DNA of 64,000 nucleotides from Mycobacterium heidelbergense (GCF_010730745.1 NZ_AP022615.1:3782001-3846000), one strand, 5' to 3'; positions 9,065 to 18,309 are shown, counted from the stretch's first letter. A program made the numbers and translations. Notes: generated by a model not told the origin, from the sequence alone.

Positions 9065-9803
9065 GCCGCGGCCCAGGCCCACCCTGCTGGTGTTCGCCGA
9101 CTCGTTGGCCTACTACGGGCCTACCGGGGGGCTGCCCGCCGACGATCCGCGCATCTGGCCCAATATCGTTGCGTCGCAGTTGGGTTGGGATGTGGAACTG
9201 ATCGGGCGCATCGGCTGGACCTGCCGGGACGTCTGGTGGGCGGCCACCCAGGACCCGCGCGCCTGGGCGGCCCTGCCCAGGGCGGGCGCGGTGATCTTCG
9301 CGACCGGCGGCATGGATTCGCTGCCGTCGGTGTTGCCGACCGCGTTGCGCGAGCTGATCCGCTACGTCCGGCCGCCGTGGCTGCGGCGCTGGGCCCGCGA
9401 CGGCTACGCCTGGCTGCAGCCCAGGCTCTCGCCGGTCGCCAGGCCCGCGCTGCCGCCGCACTTGAGCGCCGAATACCTCGAACAGACGCGTGGCGCAATC
9501 GATTTCAACCGCCCCGGCATTCCGATCGTGGCGTCGCTGCCGTCGGTGCACGTCGCGCCGACATACGGCAAGGCTCACCATGGCCGCCGGGGGACCGCGG
9601 CCGCGATCACGGAGTGGGCGCACCAACACGATGTTCCCCTGGTGGACCTCAAAGCCGCTGTGGCCGAACATGTTATGAGCGGGCGTGGCAACCCGGACGG
9701 GATTCACTGGAATTTCGAAGCACACCAGGCGGTTGCGGAGCTGATGCTCAAGGCGCTGGCTCAGGCGCGCGTGCCCGGCGAGAAACCGGAGCGGCGCTCG
9801 TGA
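9054..9803 (+). CDS. octT: SGNH-type diglucosylglycerate octanoyltransferase
   Basis: The 249-residue protein starts at ATG 9054, 11 nt before the gpgP stop. An SGNH-hydrolase fold is suggested by FADSLAYYG near the N-terminus (nucleophile Ser in block I) and NPDGIHWNFEAH near the C-terminus (Asp/His pair). The orthologue by position is Rv2418c, reported as OctT, which octanoylates diglucosylglycerate during MGLP biogenesis. Adjacency to gpgP supports this role. The degV start lies in its stop codon. Confidence 0.85.
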   Translation: MSSEPRPRPTLLVFADSLAYYGPTGGLPADDPRIWPNIVASQLGWDVELIGRIGWTCRDVWWAATQDPRAWAALPRAGAVIFATGGMDSLPSVLPTALRELIRYVRPPWLRRWARDGYAWLQPRLSPVARPALPPHLSAEYLEQTRGAIDFNRPGIPIVASLPSVHVAPTYGKAHHGRRGTAAAITEWAHQHDVPLVDLKAAVAEHVMSGRGNPDGIHWNFEAHQAVAELMLKALAQARVPGEKPERRS

Positions 9804-10630
9804 CTGTCGTGGTGGTCACCGACGCGTCCTCGCGCCTGCCGGCCGACCTGCTCGAAAAGTGGGCGATACGCGTGGTTCCGCTGCACATCCTGCTCGACGG
9901 CGTCGACCTGCGCGACGGCGTGGACGACATCCCCGAAGACGTCTTCAAGCTCCACGCCACCACGGCCGCGGCCACCCCGGCCGAGCTGGCCAACGCCTAC
10001 CAGCAGGCGTTGGCCGACAGCGGCGGGGATGGCGTGGTGGCGGTGCACATTTCGTCGGCGTTGTCGGGAACCTGCGGCGCCGCCGAACGGACCGCGGCCG
10101 ACCTCGATCCGAAGGTGCGGGTCGTCGACTCGAGGTCGGCCGCGATGGGCACCGGCTTCGTCGCGCTGGCCGCCGCGCGGGCGGCGGCCGCGGGCGCCGG
10201 CCTGGACGCCGTCGCGGGCGCCGCGAGCGCGGCCGTGTCGCGCGGCCGGGCGTTCGTGGTGGTGCACCGGCTGGACAACCTGCGCCGCAGCGGGCGCATC
10301 GGCGGGGCCCAGGCGTGGCTGGGCACCGCGCTGGCGCTCAAGCCGCTGTTGCGCATCGACGACGGCAAACTTGTTCTGGCCCAACGGGTGCGCACGGTCA
10401 GCCACGCGACGGCGGCCATGATCGACCGGGTCTGCGAGGTCGCCGGCGAAAGGCCCGCCGCCCTGGCGGTGCACCACGTCGCCAATCCGGACGGCGCCCA
10501 CGAGGTGGCCGCCGCGCTGGCACGGCGCCTGCCGGCGTGTGAGCCGGCGATCGTCACGCCGTTGGGGCCGGTGCTCGCCCTGCACGTCGGCGCGGGCGCC
10601 GTCGCGGTCTGCCTGGAGCTACCGGATTAG
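9800..10630 (+). CDS. DegV-family fatty-acid-binding protein
   Basis: This 276-residue protein starts at GTG 9800 within the octT stop. The DegV N-terminal motif VVTDASSRLP and the HISSALSGTCGAAE segment (about residues 80-93), which contacts the lipid carboxylate in family members, are clear. DegV/FakB proteins hold a single fatty acid; in Firmicutes they serve a fatty acid kinase. No DAK-type kinase gene is next to it. It is the last gene of the nadD operon and corresponds to Rv2417c. The next orthologous neighbour in M. tuberculosis, eis, is missing here. Confidence 0.92.
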   Translation: MTVVVVTDASSRLPADLLEKWAIRVVPLHILLDGVDLRDGVDDIPEDVFKLHATTAAATPAELANAYQQALADSGGDGVVAVHISSALSGTCGAAERTAADLDPKVRVVDSRSAAMGTGFVALAAARAAAAGAGLDAVAGAASAAVSRGRAFVVVHRLDNLRRSGRIGGAQAWLGTALALKPLLRIDDGKLVLAQRVRTVSHATAAMIDRVCEVAGERPAALAVHHVANPDGAHEVAAALARRLPACEPAIVTPLGPVLALHVGAGAVAVCLELPD

Positions 10631-10680
10631 TGGCGATCACAAGCGCGGCGTAGCCGGGGGCAGTGGGTCGCCACCATCGG
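10630..10680. repeat. Intergenic palindromic repeat, copy 2, between convergent genes
   Basis: This is the second copy of the element at 3467-3517: outer arms GTGGCGA (10630-10636) and TCGCCAC (10668-10674), inner CGGC-GTA-GCCG, and the shared tail CATCGG. It occupies the entire gap between the degV stop and the stop of the opposing mmpL gene, so it could act as a bidirectional terminator. It also marks the junction between core synteny and the accessory lipid locus. Confidence 0.7.
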
Positions 10681-10682
10681 GG

Positions 10683-13601
10683 CTAGGCGCTGACCGCCCG
10701 CCGGGCGTTGTCGCCGCGCGGGTGGACGACTTGCGGCCACCAGAACCAGCGCCCGAGCAGGGTCGCGATCGACGGCATCAGCAGCGTGCGCACGATCAGC
10801 GTGTCGAGCAGCAGACCGATACAGACCGTCGACCCGAACTGGCCGAGCACGCGCAAGTCGCTGCCGAGCATGGACGCCATGGTGAAGGCGAACACCAGGC
10901 CCGCGGCCGTCACCACCCCGCCCGTGCCGGCCATCGACCGGATGATCCCCGTCTTGAGCCCGGCGTGGATCTCTTCCTTGAACCGGGAGACCAGCAGCAG
11001 GTTGTAGTCAGAGCCGACGGCCAACAGGATGATCACGGACAGCGCCGCGACGATCCAGTGGATCTTGATGCCGAACAGATCCTGCCAAATGAGCACGGAC
11101 AGCCCGAACGACGCGGCGATGGAGCTGGCCGCGGTGCCGACGATCACCAGCGCCGCCACCGCGCTCCGGGTCAGCAGCAGCATGATCATGAAGATCAGCG
11201 TCAGCGCCGAGACCACCGCGATCATGAGGTCGTATTTCTCGCCGTCGGCCATGTCCTTGAAGGTCGCGGCGGTGCCGCCGAGATACACCTTGGCGTCCGA
11301 GAGGGAGGATTGCTTCAGCCCCTCCTGCGCCGCGGTTCGCTCCGAATCGACGCGCGAGATCCCTTCCGGCGTCATCGGATCGCCCTGGTGGGTGATGAAG
11401 AAGCGCGCCGACTTGCCGTCCGGCGACAAGAACATGCGAAGCCCCGTCTGAAAGTCCGGGTTGTCGAAGGCCTCCGGCGGCAGGTAGAAGAAGTCGTCGT
11501 TCTTGGAGGTGTCGAAGCTTTGCCCCATGACGATCGCGGTGTTGCTCATGGCCTCCATCTGGTCGATCATCGCCCTGAACGTCTGGTAGAGCGTCAGCGT
11601 GATCCCTTTGGTGGTCTTCAGCGTCGCAATCAGCGTGGGAAACAGCGCGTTCAGGTCGTGTGTGGCGTTGGCGGTGTGCTGGATATCGGTTGTGAGGTAG
11701 TGGAACTGCTCGGCGAGCTGGTCGAACCCGTCGAACGTGTCGAAGAGGGACCGCAACCCGACGCACACGGGAATGTCGTAGCAGTGCCTCTCCCAATACA
11801 AGTAGCTGCGTAGCGGCCGGAAGGTGTCGTCGAAATCCGCGATGTGGTCGCGCAGGGTGTCGGTGATTTGCGACGTTACCGCCGTGGTCCGTGCGCTGTC
11901 GTCGGCGGCATTGGCGAGGTCTAGCGACACCTCGTACTGGCGCTGCGTGGTATCGATCTGGGCCTGCAGCTCGTCGGCCATCCTGAGGATGTCGGCCATG
12001 CGGTCCTTGAGAAAGGCCATGTTCTGCATGGTCGTTTGGCTTTGCATGCTGTTCTGGAACGGAATCGAGCTGTGCTGTATCGGAATGCCCAGCGGCCTGG
12101 TGATGTCCTGGATCATCGCGATGCCGACCGTGCGCATGACGTTCTTGGCGACCCTGTCCAGGACCAGCATGTCCGCGGGATTCCGCATGTCGTGGTCGGC
12201 CTCGATCATCAACATGTCCGGGTTCATCCGGGCCTGCGAGAAGTGCCGGTCCGCGGCCGCTTGCCCGACGTTGGACGGGGCCGAGGTCGGCAGGTAGTAG
12301 CGGTCGTTGTAGCTCGTCTTGAAGCCGGGCAGGGCGACCATGCCGACCAGGACGATCGCGCCGCTGACGGCCAGAATCGGTGCGGGCCAACGCACGACCG
12401 CGGTGCCCATCCGCCGCCACAGCCGCCCCTGCCTGGCCGCCCGTTTGGACTCGAACAGATGGAAGCGGCTGCCCGCGACGACGACCGCGGGACCTAGCGT
12501 GAGGCCGGCCAGCACCACGACGAGCATGCCGATCGCCACGGGTGCGCCCATGGTGTTGAACCAGGGCAGCCGGGCAAAGCTCAGGCAGTAGGTCGCCCCG
12601 GCGATGGTCAGGCCCGACCCCAGGACGACGGGAGCCACCCCGCGAAACGTGGTGTAGTAGGCGGTTATTCGGTCCTCGCCGGCCCGCAGCGCCTCTTGAT
12701 AGCGGCCGATGAGGAAGATCCCGTAGTCCGTCCCCGCCGCGATCGCCAGCATGGTGAGGATGTTGGCGGCGAATGTGGTGAGCCCAAAGACGTTGTGGTA
12801 TCCGAGAACCGCCACGACCCCCCGCGAGGATGCCAGCGCGATCCCGGTCATGAACAGCTGGACCAGTGTGGTGACGATGGAGCGGTACACCAGCAGCAAC
12901 ATGATCGCGATGGCGCCCAGGGTGAACAGCGTGATCTTGGCCAGGCTGGCGTTACCGATGATGTGCATGTCATCGGAGAGCGCGGCGGGACCGGTGACGT
13001 AGGCCTTGACGCCGGGTGGCGGCTGGTTTCGCTCGATCACCGTGCGGACGGCGTCGACGGAATCGTTGGCCAGCGTGGTGCCCTGGTTGCCGGCGAGGTT
13101 CAGCATGACGTAGGCGCCCTTGGCGTCGGCGCTCTGCGCCCCCGCGGCCGTCAGCCGGTCGCCCCAGAAGTCCTGGATGTGCTGGATGTGCGTGGAGTCC
13201 TGCCGCAGTTGGCGAATCAGGTTGTCGTAGTAGCGGTGCGCGTCGTCGCCGAGGGGTTGCTGACCCTCCAGCACGATCATGACCGTGCTGTTGGAGTCGA
13301 ATTCGCGGAAGTTGTGACCCAGGCGCATCATCGCCTTCATGGACGGCGCGTCCAGGGGCGTCATCGGCGCCGAGTGTTGCTCGCTGACGACCTCCAGCCG
13401 GGGAACGATGACGTTCACCAGGACGGTGAAGAACACCCAGGCCAAGATGATCGGCACCGCGAACCAGCGGATCATGTGCGGGATGAGCGGCCAGTGGCCG
13501 CGCTCGGGGCGCCCCGACTCCTGGACCTTGATCGGCCCCGTGGCCTCGGAGTCGTCGGCGCCTTTGATGCCGGAGTGGCTCGTGCTGTTCAGGTCGCTCA
13601 T
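10683..13601 (-). CDS. MmpL-family RND lipid transporter (MmpL4/5-like)
   Basis: This 972-residue protein starts at ATG 13601, overlapping the mmpS stop as ATGA. The two RND halves are visible: a first helix followed by a large periplasmic loop, five-helix bundles around residues 190-370 and 750-940, and the conserved AGTDYGIFLIGRYQEALRAG-type segment of helix 4 with its Asp-Tyr pair, mirrored by AVGSDYNLLLVSRFKEE in the second half. Length and the linked mmpS gene resemble MmpL4/MmpL5 rather than MmpL10. Known MmpS/MmpL pairs export glycopeptidolipids or siderophores and drugs; the cargo here is unknown. Its stop faces degV. Confidence 0.88.
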   Translation of the reverse strand: MSDLNSTSHSGIKGADDSEATGPIKVQESGRPERGHWPLIPHMIRWFAVPIILAWVFFTVLVNVIVPRLEVVSEQHSAPMTPLDAPSMKAMMRLGHNFREFDSNSTVMIVLEGQQPLGDDAHRYYDNLIRQLRQDSTHIQHIQDFWGDRLTAAGAQSADAKGAYVMLNLAGNQGTTLANDSVDAVRTVIERNQPPPGVKAYVTGPAALSDDMHIIGNASLAKITLFTLGAIAIMLLLVYRSIVTTLVQLFMTGIALASSRGVVAVLGYHNVFGLTTFAANILTMLAIAAGTDYGIFLIGRYQEALRAGEDRITAYYTTFRGVAPVVLGSGLTIAGATYCLSFARLPWFNTMGAPVAIGMLVVVLAGLTLGPAVVVAGSRFHLFESKRAARQGRLWRRMGTAVVRWPAPILAVSGAIVLVGMVALPGFKTSYNDRYYLPTSAPSNVGQAAADRHFSQARMNPDMLMIEADHDMRNPADMLVLDRVAKNVMRTVGIAMIQDITRPLGIPIQHSSIPFQNSMQSQTTMQNMAFLKDRMADILRMADELQAQIDTTQRQYEVSLDLANAADDSARTTAVTSQITDTLRDHIADFDDTFRPLRSYLYWERHCYDIPVCVGLRSLFDTFDGFDQLAEQFHYLTTDIQHTANATHDLNALFPTLIATLKTTKGITLTLYQTFRAMIDQMEAMSNTAIVMGQSFDTSKNDDFFYLPPEAFDNPDFQTGLRMFLSPDGKSARFFITHQGDPMTPEGISRVDSERTAAQEGLKQSSLSDAKVYLGGTAATFKDMADGEKYDLMIAVVSALTLIFMIMLLLTRSAVAALVIVGTAASSIAASFGLSVLIWQDLFGIKIHWIVAALSVIILLAVGSDYNLLLVSRFKEEIHAGLKTGIIRSMAGTGGVVTAAGLVFAFTMASMLGSDLRVLGQFGSTVCIGLLLDTLIVRTLLMPSIATLLGRWFWWPQVVHPRGDNARRAVSA

Positions 13602-14053
13602 GCGGACTTCACCAGGCAGAAGGTCTGGGCGTTGTGGCCGTCGGCGTTTTGTTGTTCGCGGACCACACCGTCCACGGTGATTTTGCAGCTGATCTGGTTG
13701 CCGTCGCCTTGCGCCATGATGTTGGCGCTCACGGCCGGCAGCGTCGTCGAGATCGTGGTCGACCACGGCAGCGGCACCGCATTGACCTGATGCGTGTTGG
13801 CGTTCTCGTCCCAGTAGTTGATGTTCGCGGTGGTCCCGGGTGGGCCGGACACCTCGTAGACGACCACCTTCGGGTTGAACTGGACGATCTCGATCCCGGC
13901 CCCGGCGTTCGCGTTGAGGTCCTGTGACCCGAAGACCTTGTGGAGCCGCGACACGATCAATCCGGAGACCGCGAGAACGACCACCAGCACCAGCGGTATC
14001 CACGCTCGCTTGACGGCCCGGGTTATGGCGCCGGTACGTGGTCTAGCCCTCAC
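13598..14053 (-). CDS. MmpS-family membrane accessory protein
   Basis: The 151-residue protein has a GTG start at 14053, one N-terminal transmembrane helix (about residues 19-37, WIPLVLVVVLAVSGLIV) and a periplasmic beta-domain typical of MmpS, with the signatures KVVVYEVSGPPGTTANINYWD and a C-terminal Cys in TFCLVKSA. MmpS proteins assist their cognate MmpL transporter, and the ATGA overlap with the following mmpL supports a complex. A 136-bp gap separates it from the upstream dehydrogenase gene. Confidence 0.9.
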   Translation of the reverse strand: MRARPRTGAITRAVKRAWIPLVLVVVLAVSGLIVSRLHKVFGSQDLNANAGAGIEIVQFNPKVVVYEVSGPPGTTANINYWDENANTHQVNAVPLPWSTTISTTLPAVSANIMAQGDGNQISCKITVDGVVREQQNADGHNAQTFCLVKSA

Positions 14054-14125
14054 CTGACCGCCTTCCGCTCGCCGCTGTCCCGGTCGACAACGCCGGCTGT
14101 CGACGGAACCTTTGCTCGGCTAAGC

Positions 14126-14139
14126 ATCCTAAACCTTAG
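14126..14139 (-). promoter_or_regulatory. Possible mmpS promoter with small palindrome
   Basis: On the minus strand the gap before mmpS has TAGGAT (14131-14126), a TANNNT -10 candidate. It overlaps the palindrome CTAA-ACC-TTAG (14129-14139). A repressor could act here, but the site is short and unsupported by a second copy. Confidence 0.22.
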
Positions 14140-14189
14140 TGCACGGAAGCGTTCCTCGGGGCCCCTTCGGTGTGGGCAACGACATAGGC

Positions 14190-15260
14190 CTATCGCGGAT
14201 CCATCGCGCCGATCCGGCCGGTGACCGGCGGCAAATCGGCGAGCGTCACGATGCCCGGTCTGGCGGCCACCACCGCCGGGACGGCGTTGGTCACCGGCAT
14301 CGCGGTGTAGATCATGCCCAGGCCCATGAAGCCGGGCTCGGTCCAGTCCTTCGGCGGCAGGCAGTGCAGCACCGTGCGCATGTTGGGCAGCCCGAACACC
14401 TGGATGACGTGACCGTGCTCGAGCGGTTTGGGCGGGACCACGTGGCTGCCCATGGTCCAGTTGAATCCGACACTGACGACGTTGCGGTCGCCGACCCAGC
14501 CGCGGTGATAGCCGTAGACGCTGCCGACCGTTCCCGCCGGGATCTTCATGAAGCCCAGGTCGGAGTCGGCGGTGGCCGCGGTGAAGGTGACGTCGAAGGT
14601 CATCCTGTCCAGCTTGGCGCCGATCGCGTCGGCCATCATCGCCGCCGACTCCGCGAACACCTCGCTTTCCCGGCGCACGCTCTCGGCGAGCCCCGGCGTG
14701 TCGGGGTCCTGTGAGAACCCCATCGCCGTCTGGGTTTCCGCCGACTCGTACGTCGAGCAGTCCACCGACTCGGTGATCCGGATCTCGTCGACGCGCTCGC
14801 AGGAGCCGGACAGCGCCATGCCGACCATGTTCGTCATCCCGGGATGCGCGCCGCTGCCGAAGATCGTCGAGTTGCCGCGCGCACAGGCGTCCTCGATGCG
14901 CTTCCGGTCCTGCGGCGTCTGCTTGCCGCCGGTGATCCAGGCCGCGCTGGAGCACACGTTGACGCCCGATTCCAGCAGCCGCACGAGTTCGTCGACGTTG
15001 GGCCACAACGGGTTGTAGCAACACGCGTCGGCGCCCAGCGCGAGCAGCGCGTCGATGTCGTTGGTCGCCCGCACCCCCGTCGGCTCCGGCCGGCCGGCCA
15101 GCTCGGCGGCGTCGACGCCCACCTTGTCGGCCCCGTGCGCGTACACCCCGACCAGTTCCATGTCGGGCCGGCCGATGATGGCGTGCAGCGAACGCCGCCC
15201 TATGTTGCCGGTCGTCCACTGGATCACCCGCAGCGGGCGGTCGGTGCTGGCTGTGCTCAT
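14190..15260 (-). CDS. DapB-like NAD(P)-dependent dehydrogenase (2,4-diaminopentanoate dehydrogenase-like)
   Basis: I chose ATG 15260 (356 residues) because AAAGGAGA lies seven bases upstream; a longer reading frame adds an unlikely leader. A Rossmann start is seen in LRVIQWTTGNIGRRSLHAII, followed by a DapB-type N-terminal domain and a C-terminal domain typical of dihydrodipicolinate-reductase-like/2,4-diaminopentanoate dehydrogenase proteins, with GAHPGMTNMVGMALSG near the middle. Such proteins are numerous in mycobacteria and mostly without a known substrate. It lies downstream of fadD23 on the same strand and upstream of mmpS/mmpL. Whether it takes part in lipid synthesis is not shown by the sequence. 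Confidence 0.75.
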   Translation of the reverse strand: MSTASTDRPLRVIQWTTGNIGRRSLHAIIGRPDMELVGVYAHGADKVGVDAAELAGRPEPTGVRATNDIDALLALGADACCYNPLWPNVDELVRLLESGVNVCSSAAWITGGKQTPQDRKRIEDACARGNSTIFGSGAHPGMTNMVGMALSGSCERVDEIRITESVDCSTYESAETQTAMGFSQDPDTPGLAESVRRESEVFAESAAMMADAIGAKLDRMTFDVTFTAATADSDLGFMKIPAGTVGSVYGYHRGWVGDRNVVSVGFNWTMGSHVVPPKPLEHGHVIQVFGLPNMRTVLHCLPPKDWTEPGFMGLGMIYTAMPVTNAVPAVVAARPGIVTLADLPPVTGRIGAMDPR

Positions 15261-15357
15261 CGGGGTCTCCTTTGCGGCGGGTGCGATTGGACCCATTATG
15301 TTCAACCCGGCCCACGCGCACGCGAGCCGGGCGCCCCAATGGCCGACCCGGTTTTTT

Positions 15358-17109
15358 CTAGGCGTCCAACCGGGTGAATCGGTCTTCGCGGTACTGCTCG
15401 ACACAGGCGGCGCGCCGGATCTTGCCGCTCGTGGTCGTGGGAATCGACCCGGCCGGCACCAGGACGAGGTCCCCGATATTCAGGCCGTGCGCGTTGGAGA
15501 TCGCGGAGGTGACATCGCTCTTGACCTCGCTGAGCCAGCGCATCGCGTCCTCGTCGGGGTGGCTCCGCTTCTTGAGCTCGATGATCGTGACCAGCTGCTC
15601 GGTGCTGTTCACCGGGACCGATATCGCGGCGACCCGGCCGCGGGTGATCTCTTGGACCGTCGCCTCGATGTCCTCGGGATAGTGATTGCGCCCGCGGATG
15701 ATCAACAGGTCCTTGATGCGCCCGACAATGAACAGCTCACCCTCGGAGAGGAAACCCAGGTCGCCGGTTCGTAGCCAGGGCCCGTCGGGCGTGCCCGGCG
15801 ACGGGTCGACGAGCGTCGCGCCGAAGCAGCGCTGCTCCTCCGGGGGTTTGCGCCAATAGCCGTCGGCGACGTTGTCGCCATGCACCCAGATCTCACCGAC
15901 CACGTCCTGCGGGCACTCGCGGCATGTGTCGCCGTCGACGATCCGCAGGATGGGCGATTGCGGGACTTTGTATTTGACCAGCGCCGTGCCGGTCCCGGGC
16001 GCACACCGCCGAACGCGGCCCGCGCCCAGTTCCCCGACGTCGAAGTGGGCCGCCGGCGATGATTCGCTCCACGTGCCGGTCGCCACGAAGACGGTCGCCT
16101 CGGCCATCCCGTAGGAGGGACGCATCATGTGGTCCCGAAAATTGAAGTGCGCGAACCGATCGACGAAGCGCCGCAGGGTGGCCGGCTCGACACGTTCGGC
16201 GCCGCTGATGATGCCCAGCACGCCGGAGAGGTCGAGCCCGGCCAGGTCGCCGTCGGTCGTCTTGCGGGCGGCCAGGTCAAAGGCGAAGTTGGGCGCCGAC
16301 GACCACGTATGGGGATTCTCGGCCAGGGCTCGCACCCACCGGGCCGGCCTTTCCAGGAACGAAACCGGGCTCGTCAGCTCGGCGCGATGGCCGCTGAGGA
16401 TCGGTGCGCAGACCCCCAGCACCAAGCCCATGTCGTGGTAGAAGGGCAACCACGACACAATCGTGGCGTCGGACGGGACTTTGGAGTCCGCGAAAAAGCT
16501 GCGCATCAGCTGCTCGAAGTTCACCTGGAGGTTGCGGTGCGAGAGCATGACTCCGGTCGGCAGCCGGGTCGAACCCGAGCTGTACTGCAAATACGCCGTG
16601 CTGGGTAAATCCCTTGTCTGAAGGCTTGTTCCGCCGTCGGCGTCCAGGTTCATCGAATCGATTTCGAGGACCTCGGGAACGGCGTCCAGGCGTGCTTGAT
16701 CGACATAGTCGGTGATGTCTTCCGCGACCGCGGACGTTGTGAGGACGACCGAGGGCGACGTATCGGCGAAGACCGCGCTCACCCGCTCGTGATTCGAGCC
16801 GCGGTGCGGCAACGGGAGCGGGACCGCGATCAGCCCGGCCTGCATGGATCCCAAAAACGCCAGGATGTAGTCAAGGCCCTGCGGGGCCAGGATTACCGCC
16901 CGGTCTCCGACGGAGCCATGACGGCTGAGCTCGCGTGCCACATTGAGAGTTCGGCGGGATAACTGCGACCACGTGAGGCTCTCGGGGACACCCTCCCAAT
17001 CGTGCTCGTAATTGGTAAAGGTGAACGCTAAATCGTTGGGCCGCAGGCTGGCACGCCCGTGCAGCATCGAGAGAATGGATGACTGGGGCCCCGGTGTCAT
17101 TGGCGTCAC
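15358..17109 (-). CDS. fadD23: Fatty acyl-AMP ligase, TPP locus
   Basis: The protein has about 580 residues; the start is GTG 17109 or ATG 17100. The adenylation core motif YSSGSTRLPTGVMLSHRN (about residues 180-197) and the C-terminal hinge RIKDLLIIRGRNHYPEDIE fit the FAAL subgroup, which activates long-chain acids as acyl-adenylates and passes them to a PKS rather than to CoA. In known TPP loci the FadD23-type ligase is the last of the papA3-mmpL10-PE-fadD23 run, as here. It probably supplies the starter acid to the PKS at 23121-34268. Only 21 nt separate it from the upstream PE-type gene. Confidence 0.88.
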   Translation of the reverse strand: MTPMTPGPQSSILSMLHGRASLRPNDLAFTFTNYEHDWEGVPESLTWSQLSRRTLNVARELSRHGSVGDRAVILAPQGLDYILAFLGSMQAGLIAVPLPLPHRGSNHERVSAVFADTSPSVVLTTSAVAEDITDYVDQARLDAVPEVLEIDSMNLDADGGTSLQTRDLPSTAYLQYSSGSTRLPTGVMLSHRNLQVNFEQLMRSFFADSKVPSDATIVSWLPFYHDMGLVLGVCAPILSGHRAELTSPVSFLERPARWVRALAENPHTWSSAPNFAFDLAARKTTDGDLAGLDLSGVLGIISGAERVEPATLRRFVDRFAHFNFRDHMMRPSYGMAEATVFVATGTWSESSPAAHFDVGELGAGRVRRCAPGTGTALVKYKVPQSPILRIVDGDTCRECPQDVVGEIWVHGDNVADGYWRKPPEEQRCFGATLVDPSPGTPDGPWLRTGDLGFLSEGELFIVGRIKDLLIIRGRNHYPEDIEATVQEITRGRVAAISVPVNSTEQLVTIIELKKRSHPDEDAMRWLSEVKSDVTSAISNAHGLNIGDLVLVPAGSIPTTTSGKIRRAACVEQYREDRFTRLDA

Positions 17110-17130
17110 ATCACGTCCGTCGGTTCGGAT

Positions 17131-18309
17131 TCAGTGGTCGGCCTGTCCCGGGCCGTGCGACAACACGGACATGGCGCCACTGAGGATCTGCGAGAACGGA
17201 TCGGCGCCGCCGCCGAACGTCGCCTGGTTGGCCGGCGCGGTGACCTCCGCCGGGTCGAAGCCGCGCACCGGATCCACCTGGACCGGAGCGGTCGACGGGT
17301 CGTCGTTTCGCGCATAGCCCGCGTTCACCCGGGGGATCAGGATCGCGTCGAGCTTGTTCAGCGTGTCTTCGTCAATCCCGATGTATTTCAGCGGCATGAC
17401 AAGGGGAAGGTGCTTCTCCGGGACCATGATCGTCGTGTCCTTGGCGCCCCTGGAGTTGATCGTCGTCCTGATGTTCTGCGGCGGCACCATGCTCGAGTTG
17501 GTGAAGGCCACCGCCGTGTGACCGGTCGCGAGGCCCATGAGCGTGTTGGCGAGGGCGAACATGTTGTCCGGCCGGTCGGGGAAGTCCGCGATCGAGTCGT
17601 AGGCGGCCACGAACCTGTTGGTGTCGTACTGGCTCTCGTACGGCGGCGGCATGCGGTAGTCGAGTGCGGGAACGACGCTGCCCACCGGGAACATGGCGGT
17701 CAGGAAACTCTGACCGAAGGCGTGATGCCCGACCGGGTCGCCGAATGTGGCGAAGTTCAGCGTGTTCGGCGGGGGAGCGGTCGGGTCATTCGCCAGCCGG
17801 GCCTGCTCGCCGTCGACCACGAACCCGCCCTCGGACAAGCCGATCGCCGTACCGGGGCGACCGGTGCGGATCGCCGCATCGAGGTTGTTCACTCCCGCGT
17901 CGACCGACTCGCCAACGCTGGGGCCGTCCAGACCCAGGCCCGGGAACAGCTCCTCGCCGATCTTGCCGATGCCCGGGAAGAGCCGCTCCAGCACGTGGCC
18001 CTGAACCTGCCCCGCCGGGTAGCGGACGATCTCGCGGTTCTGGCCCGGGAACCATTGGGCGCCCTCCTGGCGGATGTACTCGTCGTAGGGGATGCCCAGC
18101 ACGTGAGCGCCGCCGAGGGCGAACGCGGTCTGGTCGCCCGGCGCCCCGGGCGTCGGCGGCCCGCCGACGGGCGTGTCATCGGCCGACGCGGTCCCGACGC
18201 CGAAACATCCTGTGGCGCTGACGGTTACCAGCGCCGTCAGTCCTGCGAGTAGTTTCCTCATGCCTGCCCCCGACGGCTCGCCTTCGTCTCGTAGTTTCAC
18301 ATACATCAT
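17131..18309 (-). CDS. PE-PPE-domain serine acyltransferase (Chp2-like), TPP locus
   Basis: Starting at ATG 18309 gives an ATGA overlap with the mmpL10 stop and 392 residues; a second start at 18261 places an N-terminal signal sequence (RKLLAGLTALVTVSATGCFG) right at the terminus and may be the true one. The mature part carries the alpha/beta-hydrolase-like PE-PPE domain, with a nucleophile elbow GLSEG in AIGLSEGGFVVDGEQARL. No PE or PPE N-terminal domain is present, although the gene is called PE in published TPP loci. The homologue there is an extracytoplasmic acyltransferase that moves phleic acyl chains between trehalose precursors to make polyphleates. The assignment rests on the motif and the exact gene order. 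Confidence 0.8.
   Translation of the reverse strand: MMYVKLRDEGEPSGAGMRKLLAGLTALVTVSATGCFGVGTASADDTPVGGPPTPGAPGDQTAFALGGAHVLGIPYDEYIRQEGAQWFPGQNREIVRYPAGQVQGHVLERLFPGIGKIGEELFPGLGLDGPSVGESVDAGVNNLDAAIRTGRPGTAIGLSEGGFVVDGEQARLANDPTAPPPNTLNFATFGDPVGHHAFGQSFLTAMFPVGSVVPALDYRMPPPYESQYDTNRFVAAYDSIADFPDRPDNMFALANTLMGLATGHTAVAFTNSSMVPPQNIRTTINSRGAKDTTIMVPEKHLPLVMPLKYIGIDEDTLNKLDAILIPRVNAGYARNDDPSTAPVQVDPVRGFDPAEVTAPANQATFGGGADPFSQILSGAMSVLSHGPGQADH

Noticed and set aside
10683..13601. MmpL10 identity for the left-hand MmpL
   Set aside because: It pairs with an MmpS and has MmpL4/5-like length and loops; the MmpL next to papA3 is the better MmpL10.
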